Below, piece by piece: positions 1-5,012 of a DNA stretch of 5,012 nucleotides (positions are counted from its first letter, which is position 1; each line of letters begins with the position of its first letter). The translations under genes were made by a program, and so were the position numbers. The stretch is taken from assembly GCA_034506455.1 (NCBI GenBank), contig JAPDPN010000179.1, positions 1 to 5,012 on the forward strand, given 5' to 3'. The stretch is from Fontimicrobium_A sp034506455. GTDB taxonomy: Bacteria > Zhuqueibacterota > Zhuqueibacteria > Residuimicrobiales > Krinioviventaceae. The notes beneath the pieces were generated by a model. That model was not told the origin of the DNA and did no database searches. It saw only the letters and a list, made by a program, of their open reading frames with translations.

Positions 1-36
1 CAAAGGCGTCAGCTTGGTTCTCTTGTGAATGACCAT
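1..36 (-). CDS. IS481-family-like transposase, N-terminal fragment (runs off the left edge)
   Basis: The minus strand reads ATG at 36 and stays open for 12 codons to the edge, giving MVIHKRTKLTPL. This resembles the remembered start of the IS481 transposase (MNTHKHARLTFL): M, H, K, L, T and L coincide at the same positions, and R/K is conservative. In that family the N-terminus leads into a helix-turn-helix that binds the element ends, followed by a DDE integrase-type catalytic core that does cut-and-paste or copy-type transposition. None of these domains is visible here. The start is well supported by an AAGGAGG Shine-Dalgarno seven bases upstream, the best one in the window. It is divergent from the barrel gene at 158. 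The family call rests on only 12 residues, so another small DNA-binding protein remains possible. Confidence 0.55.
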   Translation of the reverse strand, partial: MVIHKRTKLTPL

Positions 37-90
37 GGGATTTCCTCCTTAATGGATTAGTTGTGCAACTGTAGCAAGTTAGGAAATCCC
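37..90 (-). repeat. Perfect 10-bp inverted repeat flanking the transposase ribosome binding site
   Basis: GGGATTTCCT at 37-46 and AGGAAATCCC at 81-90 are exact reverse complements, separated by 34 bases. The loop contains a small secondary stem (AGTT 59-62 with AACT 67-70). On minus-strand RNA the 3' arm ends flush against the AUG and includes part of the Shine-Dalgarno. This would be a translation-blocking hairpin in any transcript starting to the right of position 90. The outer arm may also be part of the terminal inverted repeat of the element. Confidence 0.7.
44..50 (-). promoter_or_regulatory. Strong Shine-Dalgarno of the transposase
   Basis: On the minus strand this is AAGGAGG, a full match to the anti-SD core, with a 7-base spacer to the ATG at 36. 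Its last three bases (AGG) fall inside the right arm of a perfect 10-base inverted repeat, so transcripts that include the other arm could mask it. Confidence 0.85.
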
Positions 91-157
91 GATAACTTTA
101 AACAACGCTAAATTAACTTACATTTTAACAAAGCTGCCTCTATTGATTGAGCAAACG

Positions 158-1735
158 ATGCATACCCCTCAAACTGCTGCTGAAAAATTCTCCACCGCTT
201 TTTTTCCGCTTTTTGTTTTGCTTAGCGTCCAGCTGTTCACCGTATCCGCTTCGGCTCAATCGTCTCGACAAATCGAATCGGCGCAAATACCTAAGCCGGG
301 AGCACTCTTTTTGCAGGCAGCCGGGAGCTTCTTTACGGCGCGCGATCTTTACACCTCTGCGGACGGTCAGTCTTCCGGTATCATCATCTGGGATTCGTAC
401 ATAACCGCACGTTTGTCCTACTGCTTGTCCCCGCGGCTCCAGATCGATGCGATACCCGTCATTTTACAATCAACTCACATCAATGGAAACGCCGATAACC
501 TGCCGGGAAATTTGTACCTTTTTGCCAAAACTCCGTTGCTTGCCGGTCGCAAATTTGCGGTTTCTTTGCAGGGGCAAGTGCGACTGCCGATCGCCGAACG
601 CCAAAACGTACCGCTTTATGAATACAGCAGCGGCACCGTCGGTTTCGGCGGCACCGGATTGACGACTCTGCAGCTTTTCGGCAGTTCACCGGACAGGGGA
701 CTCTTGATCGATCTCAATATCGGCTATTTTTTTCATAATGATCGCGGCAGTCATTTAACCGATTTGCCGAACGACACATTGATTGCGAATGGAACGCAGC
801 AGCTTTACGGCGGCGCTGCGTTTCGTCTGCTTGGTGCAAAGTGGGGCGGTTTTGCAGAAGTTCGTTCAGTTACGTTTCTTGAATCACCGCCCGTCACCGC
901 TTACGGCCGCGAGGACGCTCTATGGGCTGGGGTCGGCTTGATCTATCGAGTCAGTCCATTTTTGCAGCTCGATTTCAAGATGGATCGGCGATTGAGCCTC
1001 GACCTCGACAACACTCTTTATGCCGAAGGGAGCATAGGGGTGCCTAAGCCCTGGCACACGCTGCCGAATTATCCCGATTGGCGGATTCAGCTTGGCGTGT
1101 CCTTACAATTGAGAGAGGGCAAAGCCGTCGAGGCGAAATCCAAAGAAACGGACCAACCGAAAGAGCAGCAGGAGTCCAGGCAGAAATCGCAGGAGAAAGC
1201 TCAGCCGCGGACGCCGAAAAAGGAAAAAGAGACGAAATCGCAGAAACCGGGCCCAGTGGGGTCGGTCACGGACGGGCAGCAGGAGAAAGAGATCGATTTG
1301 GGGGATGTCAAGGAGCTGGAGCGGCGCTGGCGGCTGATGCAGGAAGCGGGCGCTGAAAGCGAGGAACAGCGGCTTGAACGGCTGCAGCGGGAGCGTGAGC
1401 GCATGGATGCGTTGCTGCAGCAACTCAGGCAACGTCTGGAAGAGCAGGCCGAGGCCAAACGGGCGGCGGAGGAAGCGGCGCGCGCTGAAGAAGAGGCCAA
1501 ACGTGCCGCTGAAGAAGCGCGAAAAGCCCAAAAGGCCCAGGGAGAGGAGGAAAAGTCTGCCTCTACCGAGGCGGAAAAAGAGTCGGCCCCGCTCGAGGTA
1601 CCGGACCAGCAGCAGCCTGATGTTCAAACCGCACCGGAATCTGTCGAACCGGCGATACAGCAAGAGTCCCAGCCGACCGATTCAACCACCGTAAATCCGG
1701 AGCCGGTCTTACCGCAAGATTCCCAACCGGAATAA
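158..1735 (+). CDS. Exported outer-membrane beta-barrel protein with TolA-like coiled-coil tail, function unknown
   Basis: The product is 525 residues from ATG 158. Residues 1-33 form a signal peptide: K10, then a hydrophobic core (about 15-29), then an ASA motif with probable cleavage before Q34. Residues ~45-318 look like a transmembrane beta-barrel: repeated ~10-residue alternating hydrophobic/polar strands rich in Gly and aromatics with short turns, about 10-12 strands by eye, the last ending in LQL at 316-318. Residues ~319-384 are Lys/Gln/Glu-rich linker. Residues ~385-465 are a highly charged Ala/Glu/Lys/Arg coiled coil like the TolA stalk, and 466-525 are a Pro/Gln/Glu/Ser-rich acidic tail. 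A TTG at 143 in frame would add five residues but has no ribosome binding site; ATG 158 has only a weak GAG at 149-151. I do not recognise the family and assign no substrate. No OmpA-type peptidoglycan-binding domain or SPOR domain follows the tail. It is probably transcribed alone, converging on glyS. Confidence 0.8.
   Translation: MHTPQTAAEKFSTAFFPLFVLLSVQLFTVSASAQSSRQIESAQIPKPGALFLQAAGSFFTARDLYTSADGQSSGIIIWDSYITARLSYCLSPRLQIDAIPVILQSTHINGNADNLPGNLYLFAKTPLLAGRKFAVSLQGQVRLPIAERQNVPLYEYSSGTVGFGGTGLTTLQLFGSSPDRGLLIDLNIGYFFHNDRGSHLTDLPNDTLIANGTQQLYGGAAFRLLGAKWGGFAEVRSVTFLESPPVTAYGREDALWAGVGLIYRVSPFLQLDFKMDRRLSLDLDNTLYAEGSIGVPKPWHTLPNYPDWRIQLGVSLQLREGKAVEAKSKETDQPKEQQESRQKSQEKAQPRTPKKEKETKSQKPGPVGSVTDGQQEKEIDLGDVKELERRWRLMQEAGAESEEQRLERLQRERERMDALLQQLRQRLEEQAEAKRAAEEAARAEEEAKRAAEEARKAQKAQGEEEKSASTEAEKESAPLEVPDQQQPDVQTAPESVEPAIQQESQPTDSTTVNPEPVLPQDSQPE
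1451..1534 (+). repeat. Tandem 42-bp (14-residue) imperfect repeat in the coiled coil
   Basis: Two adjacent 14-codon units, 1451-1492 and 1493-1534, both begin EAKRAAEEA and match at 10 of 14 residues. They differ at several synonymous positions (for example cgg gcg gcg gag against cgt gcc gct gaa). Fourteen residues is two heptads, so the duplication preserves coiled-coil register. The synonymous drift suggests that the duplication is old or maintained by selection on the protein. Confidence 0.7.
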
Positions 1736-1766
1736 AAAAACCCGAGCCGAGGGCTCGGGCTGATTC
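1734..1766 (-). terminator. Intrinsic terminator, glyS direction (possibly bidirectional)
   Basis: CCCGAGCC (1741-1748) and GGCTCGGG (1752-1759) form a perfect 8-bp GC-rich stem with a 3-base loop. On the minus strand the stem is followed at once by seven T residues (complement of the A run 1734-1740), so it is a textbook terminator for glyS. On the plus strand the stem is followed by the weaker CTGATTCTTTT, so it may also end the barrel-gene transcript, whose stop codon TAA (1733-1735) overlaps the A run. Confidence 0.9.
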
Positions 1767-1793
1767 TTTTCCAAATGACATGGGGCATTATAA

Positions 1794-1822
1794 GCGCGCC
1801 GACAGGCTTTAATACGGCGCGC
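1794..1822 (-). repeat. GC-rich hairpin in the glyS 3' untranslated region
   Basis: GCGCGCCG (1794-1801) and CGGCGCGC (1815-1822) are perfect 8-base complements around a 13-base AT-rich loop. The hairpin begins 9 bases after the glyS stop codon and lies ahead of the terminator, with no T-tract of its own. It could protect the glyS mRNA 3' end or slow polymerase, but no function is shown. Confidence 0.65.
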
Positions 1823-1831
1823 AAATTGTGC

Positions 1832-3310
1832 TTATTCGCCCTTTTCGATTTTGGTGAACAAATAGTCGAACACGCCGCGCAACGGAATGCGGATCTGCTG
1901 CATCGTATCGCGGTCGCGAATGGTCACGGTTTCATCCTGCAGTGTCTGGAAATCAACCGTAATGCAGAAAGGCGTGCCGATCTCATCCTGGCGACGGTAA
2001 CGACGCCCGACGGCGCCGCTTTCGTCATAAAAAACCGGCCAGTAGCGCTTCAGCTCGTCGCGCAGTTTGAGGGCAACTTCCGGCAGTCCTTCCTTTTTGA
2101 CCAGCGGGAAAATACCGGCTTTGATCGGCGCCAATGCCGGATGCAGGTGCAGCACGGTGCGGACGTCGTCTTCCAACTGCTGCTCTTCATAGGCATCGAC
2201 CAGCACGGTCAACAGCGTGCGGTCGCAACCTGCCGAAGTTTCGATAATGTAGGGGATGTACTTTTCCTTCATCTCATCGTCAAAGTAGCTCTGATCTCTG
2301 CCGGAATATTCCTGATGTCGGCTGAGGTCGAAATTGGTGCGATTGTGAATCCCTTCCAATTCCTTCCAACCGAAAGGAAACTCGTACTGAATATCGAACG
2401 CGGCCGCCGCATAGTGGGCCAGCTCGCCCTCGCCGTGTTGGTGAAAGCGCAGCTTTTCCGGACGAATGCCAAGCTTTTGATAATAAGTGATTCGATCCTG
2501 CTTCCAATACTCGAACCATTCCATGTCGGTACCTGGGCGGACGAAAAACTGCATCTCCATCTGTTCGAACTCGCGCGTGCGAAAAATGAAATTTTCCGTC
2601 GTAATTTCGTTGCGGAAGGCCTTGCCGATCTGCGCGATGCCGAAAGGAATCTTGACGCGCGAAGAGTTGACGACATTGGAAAAATTGACGTAAATGCCCT
2701 GCGCCGTTTCGGGCCGCAGGTAGATGACGTTGGCGCTGTCCTCGACCGGGCCGATAAAGGTTTTGAACATGAGGTTGAATTGCCGCGGTTCGGTCAGCGT
2801 GCCGGCTTCTTTGGCGTCCGGCCCAACGATGCGTTTAAAGTCGTTGAGCGGTATATCCGTCAGCACGACTTTGCGATAGGTCGACGGATCGGCTTTGGCC
2901 ATCTTTTCCACTTTTTTCGCAGCGGCCTCATCGTCGCCTTCGCGAAAGGCGAACATCCTTTGGTCGGCGGCGTTCGGCGGCGGGCAAAGCACATAGACTT
3001 GATCCGCACGATAACGGTTCTTGGTTTCGCGACAGTCCACAAGCGGATCTTGGAAACCCGCCACATGTCCGGAGGCTTCCCAGATTTTCGGGTGCATGAG
3101 GATGGCGGAATCCAAACCGACAATATCCTCGCGCAACTGCACCATCCATTTCCACCAAAAGTTTTTAATGTTGCGCTTGAGTTCGGCGCCGAGGGGGCCG
3201 TAATCGTATACCGCGGCCAATCCGCCGTAGATTTCGCTGGATGGATAGATGTAGCCCCGTCGTTTGCACAACGAGACCAATTTATCCATGGTCGTTTCGC
3301 TGTTTGCCAT
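1832..3310 (-). CDS. glyS: Glycyl-tRNA synthetase, class II, alpha2 dimer type
   Basis: This 492-residue cytoplasmic enzyme charges tRNA-Gly with glycine using ATP. The N-terminus carries the family signature KRRGYIYPSSEIYGGL (about 16-31) and YDYGPLGAELKRN (35-47). SGHVAGFQDP (80-89) and RYRAD (99-103) follow. Between ~104 and 175 is the family insertion. TEPRQFNLMF (173-182), RPETAQGIYVNF (199-210), FRNE (232-235) and FRTREFEQME (243-252) make up the active-site and motif 2 region, and ETSAGCDR (357-364) is motif 3 with its ATP-binding Arg364. Residues ~385-492 are the anticodon-binding domain. The length is normal for the single-chain dimeric type, unlike the two-subunit glyQ/glyS form. 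The start at 3310 has only a weak AGGGA about 12 bases upstream; Met8 is an alternative with no better site. No T-box leader is seen upstream. Confidence 0.97.
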   Translation of the reverse strand: MANSETTMDKLVSLCKRRGYIYPSSEIYGGLAAVYDYGPLGAELKRNIKNFWWKWMVQLREDIVGLDSAILMHPKIWEASGHVAGFQDPLVDCRETKNRYRADQVYVLCPPPNAADQRMFAFREGDDEAAAKKVEKMAKADPSTYRKVVLTDIPLNDFKRIVGPDAKEAGTLTEPRQFNLMFKTFIGPVEDSANVIYLRPETAQGIYVNFSNVVNSSRVKIPFGIAQIGKAFRNEITTENFIFRTREFEQMEMQFFVRPGTDMEWFEYWKQDRITYYQKLGIRPEKLRFHQHGEGELAHYAAAAFDIQYEFPFGWKELEGIHNRTNFDLSRHQEYSGRDQSYFDDEMKEKYIPYIIETSAGCDRTLLTVLVDAYEEQQLEDDVRTVLHLHPALAPIKAGIFPLVKKEGLPEVALKLRDELKRYWPVFYDESGAVGRRYRRQDEIGTPFCITVDFQTLQDETVTIRDRDTMQQIRIPLRGVFDYLFTKIEKGE

Positions 3311-3512
3311 AGTTTTCTTGTTCCCTGCTGATGATACTTTTAGTTCCGAATGTGACTCAATATAGAAAAAATATATGATTTTTGCATGGGTTAAGTTTGT
3401 CTTTCGACCGGCTTTCAGCGGGGTTATCCCACGAAAAGAATTTTTCCTTGAATATTGCCGAAAAAATCATAAATTTGCAATGAATTGAATACAGCTTGGG
3501 AAAACGGGACGC
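3311..3512. other. AT-rich divergent intergenic region between glyS and the ilvD leader
   Basis: This 202-base region must hold the promoters for glyS (leftward) and for the 3513 ORF/ilvD (rightward). It is AT-rich, especially around 3359-3382 and 3441-3490. I see no tRNA, no long inverted repeat and no credible ORF. For glyS I find TATATT-like -10 candidates on the minus strand near 3360-3375 but no convincing -35 at proper spacing, so I do not call a glyS promoter. Confidence 0.6.
3448..3475 (+). promoter_or_regulatory. Candidate sigma70-type promoter for the leader ORF and ilvD
   Basis: TTGAAT (3448-3453) and TAAATT (3470-3475) are separated by 16 bases, each matching four of six consensus positions. 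Transcription would start near 3482, leaving about 30 bases before the ATG at 3513. Such matches are common in AT-rich DNA, so this is only a suggestion. Confidence 0.3.
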
Positions 3513-3626
3513 ATGTCGTACTATCCGAATTTTAAAAGATTTTTTGCGGGGACCGCCGTAAACAGCGTCTCGATCATTTTCCTGCTCATCATCCTGCCGA
3601 ACGTTATTCTGCTGTTGCTCAAGTAA
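3513..3626 (+). CDS. 37-codon ORF rich in Ile/Leu/Val: candidate ilv leader peptide or single-helix membrane microprotein
   Basis: ATG at 3513 opens 37 codons ending in TAA at 3624-3626. The N-terminal part (MSYYPNFKRFFAGTA) is polar and aromatic with K8 and R9. Residues 16-36 contain 15 Ile, Leu or Val among 21, including IIFLLIIL (21-28) and VILLLL (31-36), and the chain ends in a lysine. Reading 1: a leader peptide whose translation senses branched-chain aminoacyl-tRNA supply, as ilvL does in enterobacteria; the ORF stops 83 bases before ilvD on the same strand. Reading 2: a one-pass membrane microprotein, with K8/R9 favouring a cytoplasmic N-terminus. The ribosome binding site is poor: GGGA at 3506-3509 is only three bases from ATG, and another GGGA lies 11 bases before it. 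A chance ORF cannot be excluded. Confidence 0.45.
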   Translation: MSYYPNFKRFFAGTAVNSVSIIFLLIILPNVILLLLK

Positions 3627-3628
3627 TT

Positions 3629-3700
3629 GTTTGCGCCTCACATTTTCCACAGTTGATGCAAACTGAGGTCAAGAGTTGGAGATAAACATTTATTGGAAAG
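3629..3700 (+). promoter_or_regulatory. Leader region with competing short pairings ahead of ilvD
   Basis: Several pairings share bases and cannot all form: GTTTGC (3629-3634) with GCAAAC (3658-3663); CCTCA (3636-3640) with TGAGG (3664-3668); CAGTT (3650-3654) with AACTG (3661-3665); and TTTTCCA (3643-3649) with TGGAAAG (3694-3700, one G-U pair). The last would cover part of the ilvD Shine-Dalgarno. A ribosome at the leader stop codon (3624-3626) would cover the first arms. No stem followed by a U-tract is present, so a classical terminator is lacking. Five- and six-base matches can arise by chance in 80 bases. Confidence 0.3.
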
Positions 3701-3702
3701 GA
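3697..3702 (+). promoter_or_regulatory. Shine-Dalgarno of ilvD
   Basis: AAAGGA lies seven bases before the ATG at 3710 and fixes that start, which also agrees with the N-terminal alignment to other dihydroxy-acid dehydratases. Confidence 0.8.
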
Positions 3703-3709
3703 CTGTTGC

Positions 3710-5012
3710 ATGAGATCGGATAAAGTCAAAAAAGGCATCGAGCGTGCTCCGCACCGCAGCCTGCTGCGCGCCACCGGCCTCAAGGATGAAGATTTTTCCA
3801 AGCCGTTTATCGGCATTGCCAATTCATACACCGACATCATTCCCGGCCACGTCCATCTGCAGGAATTCGGCCGCAAGGTCAAAGAGTCGGTGCGGCAGGC
3901 AGGCGGCGTGCCGTTCGAATTCAATACCATCGGCGTGGACGACGGCATTGCCATGGGGCACATCGGCATGCGTTACAGTCTTGCCTCGCGCGAATTGATC
4001 GCCGACTGCGTAGAGACCATGGTCGAGGCGCACCAGCTTGATGCCCTGGTTTGCATCCCTAACTGCGACAAGATCGTCCCCGGTATGTTGATGGCTGCAG
4101 TCCGTCTGAACATTCCGACTATTTTCATTTCCGGCGGTCCAATGTTGGCCGGGCAACTCGCTTCCGGAGAGGTTGTGGATTTGATTTCGGTCTTTGAGGC
4201 GGTCGGCAAAGTAAAGGCCGGTACCGCCGATGAGAAACAATTGCTGGAGCTCGAAAAGGCCGCCTGCCCCACCTGCGGCAGCTGTGCCGGCATGTTCACC
4301 GCCAACAGCATGAACTGTCTCTGCGAGGCGCTGGGCATGGCGCTTCCCGGCAACGGCACCATTCCGGCCGTCGATCCGCGGCGCGAAGAGCTCATTGCCC
4401 GCATCGGCGAGCGGATCATGGATTTGTGGCGGCGGGACATCAAACCGCGCGACATCATCACACCGGCTTCCCTCCGCAACGCTTTCGCGCTGGATATGGC
4501 GATGGGCGGTTCCACCAACACTATTCTTCATACACTAGCCGTTGCCCATGAAGCCGGCATTACCTTTGATTTGGCCGAGTTGAATGAAATCTCGGATCGC
4601 GTTCCTTATCTTTGCAAAGTTTCACCCGCGACTCCCAAGGTTCACCTGCAGGATGTCGATCGGGCGGGCGGCATTCGCGCCATTCTTCATGAGCTGAGCA
4701 AAATCGACGGTCTGCTCGATCTCGACTGTCCGACGGTTTCGGGCATTACACTCGGCGAGGTGTTGAAAGGCGCAGAGATCCTGGACAAAGAGGTGATACG
4801 CCCCATCGACAACCCCTTTTCGATCCGCGGCGGTTTGTCGATTTTGTTCGGCAATTTGGCGCCCGAGGGAAGCGTCATCAAGACCGGGGCCGTGCATCCC
4901 GATCTGTGGAATTTTGTCGGACCGGCGCGCGTGTTCGACTCGGAAGACGCCGCCATGGCGGCCATCCTCGAAGGCGCCATCAAACCCGGCGACTGTATCG
5001 TCATCCGCTATG
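3710..5012 (+). CDS. ilvD: Dihydroxy-acid dehydratase, 3'-truncated by the window edge
   Basis: IlvD dehydrates 2,3-dihydroxy-isovalerate and 2,3-dihydroxy-3-methylvalerate to the 2-keto acids that become valine, leucine and isoleucine; it is a cytoplasmic Fe-S enzyme. The first 434 codons are present of the roughly 555-620 usual for the family. Visible motifs: RATG (20-23), IANSY (36-40), IPGHVHL (44-50), VDDGIAMGH (76-84) with Mg-binding Asp78, NCDKIVPGM (118-126) with cluster Cys119, Asp120 and the lysine that is carbamylated in homologues (Lys121), SGGP (141-144), CPTCGSCAGMFTANSM (186-201) with cluster Cys in the Cys-rich loop, MGGSTNT, and LFGNLAPEGSVIKT. The later active-site RFSGGT region lies off the edge. 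Gly46 occupies the position of the first cluster Cys of [2Fe-2S]-type enzymes (TPCN), as in E. coli IlvD (PGHVHL). It is probably the first main gene of a branched-chain operon continuing to the right. Confidence 0.97.
   Translation, partial: MRSDKVKKGIERAPHRSLLRATGLKDEDFSKPFIGIANSYTDIIPGHVHLQEFGRKVKESVRQAGGVPFEFNTIGVDDGIAMGHIGMRYSLASRELIADCVETMVEAHQLDALVCIPNCDKIVPGMLMAAVRLNIPTIFISGGPMLAGQLASGEVVDLISVFEAVGKVKAGTADEKQLLELEKAACPTCGSCAGMFTANSMNCLCEALGMALPGNGTIPAVDPRREELIARIGERIMDLWRRDIKPRDIITPASLRNAFALDMAMGGSTNTILHTLAVAHEAGITFDLAELNEISDRVPYLCKVSPATPKVHLQDVDRAGGIRAILHELSKIDGLLDLDCPTVSGITLGEVLKGAEILDKEVIRPIDNPFSIRGGLSILFGNLAPEGSVIKTGAVHPDLWNFVGPARVFDSEDAAMAAILEGAIKPGDCIVIRY

Larger units (their letters stand above)
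1..104 (-). mobile_element. Probable end of an IS481-like insertion sequence (boundary uncertain)
   Basis: The transposase start at 36 implies that the element continues off the left edge and ends a short way to the right. IS481-family ends typically begin with TGT and lie roughly 50-100 bases before the transposase start. On the minus strand a TGT begins at 104, followed inward by the TTTAAAG/TTATC/GGGATTTCCT segment, so 104 is my candidate tip. Other TGT triplets at 122 and 130 are possible. The partner end is outside the window, so neither the terminal repeat nor a target duplication can be verified. Confidence 0.35.

Noticed and set aside
143..157. TTG at 143 as the start of the barrel protein
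   Set aside because: There is no ribosome binding site before it, and the signal peptide is complete and well formed from ATG 158.
1103..1663. A 186-codon minus-strand frame rich in Leu/Phe/Arg opposite the coiled-coil region
   Set aside because: The composition is what the complement of Glu/Lys/Gln codons gives; it is a low-complexity shadow.
1775..3331. A 518-codon open frame on the plus strand covering all of glyS
   Set aside because: It is the antisense shadow of a clear glycyl-tRNA synthetase; its translation shows no recognisable domain, and its length follows from the codon bias of glyS.
3311..3512. T-box riboswitch upstream of glyS
   Set aside because: glyS genes often have one in Firmicutes, but I see no T-box consensus, no specifier-loop stem and no terminator between the AT-rich region and the glyS start.
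3357..3650. A 97-codon minus-strand frame across the glyS-ilvD gap
   Set aside because: It lies antisense to the leader ORF, includes the AT-rich probable promoter zone, and has no recognisable motif; the opposite-strand leader reading fits the context better.
3629..3668. H-type pseudoknot from the GTTTGC/CCTCA/GCAAAC/TGAGG order
   Set aside because: The arm order fits, but no linker exists between the third and fourth arms, so the geometry is not feasible; treated instead as alternative pairings.
3824..4531. 235-codon and 182-codon open frames on the minus strand inside ilvD
   Set aside because: They are antisense to an unambiguous IlvD with all family motifs, with no ribosome binding site of note and no recognisable product.
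1..5012. CRISPR array, tRNA or rRNA genes
   Set aside because: No regularly spaced repeats, cloverleaf-like arm pattern or rRNA-like conserved segment was seen on either strand.

Overview
The window holds five genes from what is most likely a Gram-negative bacterium. One protein has a signal peptide and an apparent outer-membrane beta-barrel. The two housekeeping genes are bacterial in type: a dimer-type (alpha2) glycyl-tRNA synthetase and dihydroxy-acid dehydratase. Base composition is moderate by eye, with AT-rich intergenic DNA. I cannot place the phylum; a member of the FCB group or a neighbour would fit, but that is a guess.

Layout from left to right. Positions 1-36 (minus) are the first 12 codons of a probable IS481-family transposase with a very strong ribosome binding site. 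The insertion-sequence end probably lies within the next ~70-95 bases. Positions 158-1735 (plus) encode an exported barrel protein with a long charged coiled-coil tail. It converges on glyS (1832-3310, minus), and a strong hairpin terminator lies between the two stop codons. From 3311 to 3512 is an AT-rich divergent intergenic region. A 37-codon ORF (3513-3626, plus), below usual gene-calling size, is very rich in Ile/Leu/Val codons. It ends 83 bases before ilvD (3710 to the window end, plus), which is cut off after 434 codons.

How they work together: the genes are mostly independent units. The exception is the 3513-3626 ORF and ilvD. A short peptide full of branched-chain amino-acid codons directly before a branched-chain biosynthesis gene is the classical arrangement of a leader-peptide attenuator. 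The 83-base gap contains several mutually exclusive short pairings, one of which would cover the ilvD ribosome binding site. No classical terminator hairpin with a U-tract is visible there, so control would have to be translational or of another kind. The ORF may instead be a one-helix membrane microprotein, because Ile/Leu/Val richness is also what a membrane helix needs. This is the most interesting part of the window. The second is the inverted repeat that would fold over the transposase ribosome binding site in transcripts entering from outside the element.
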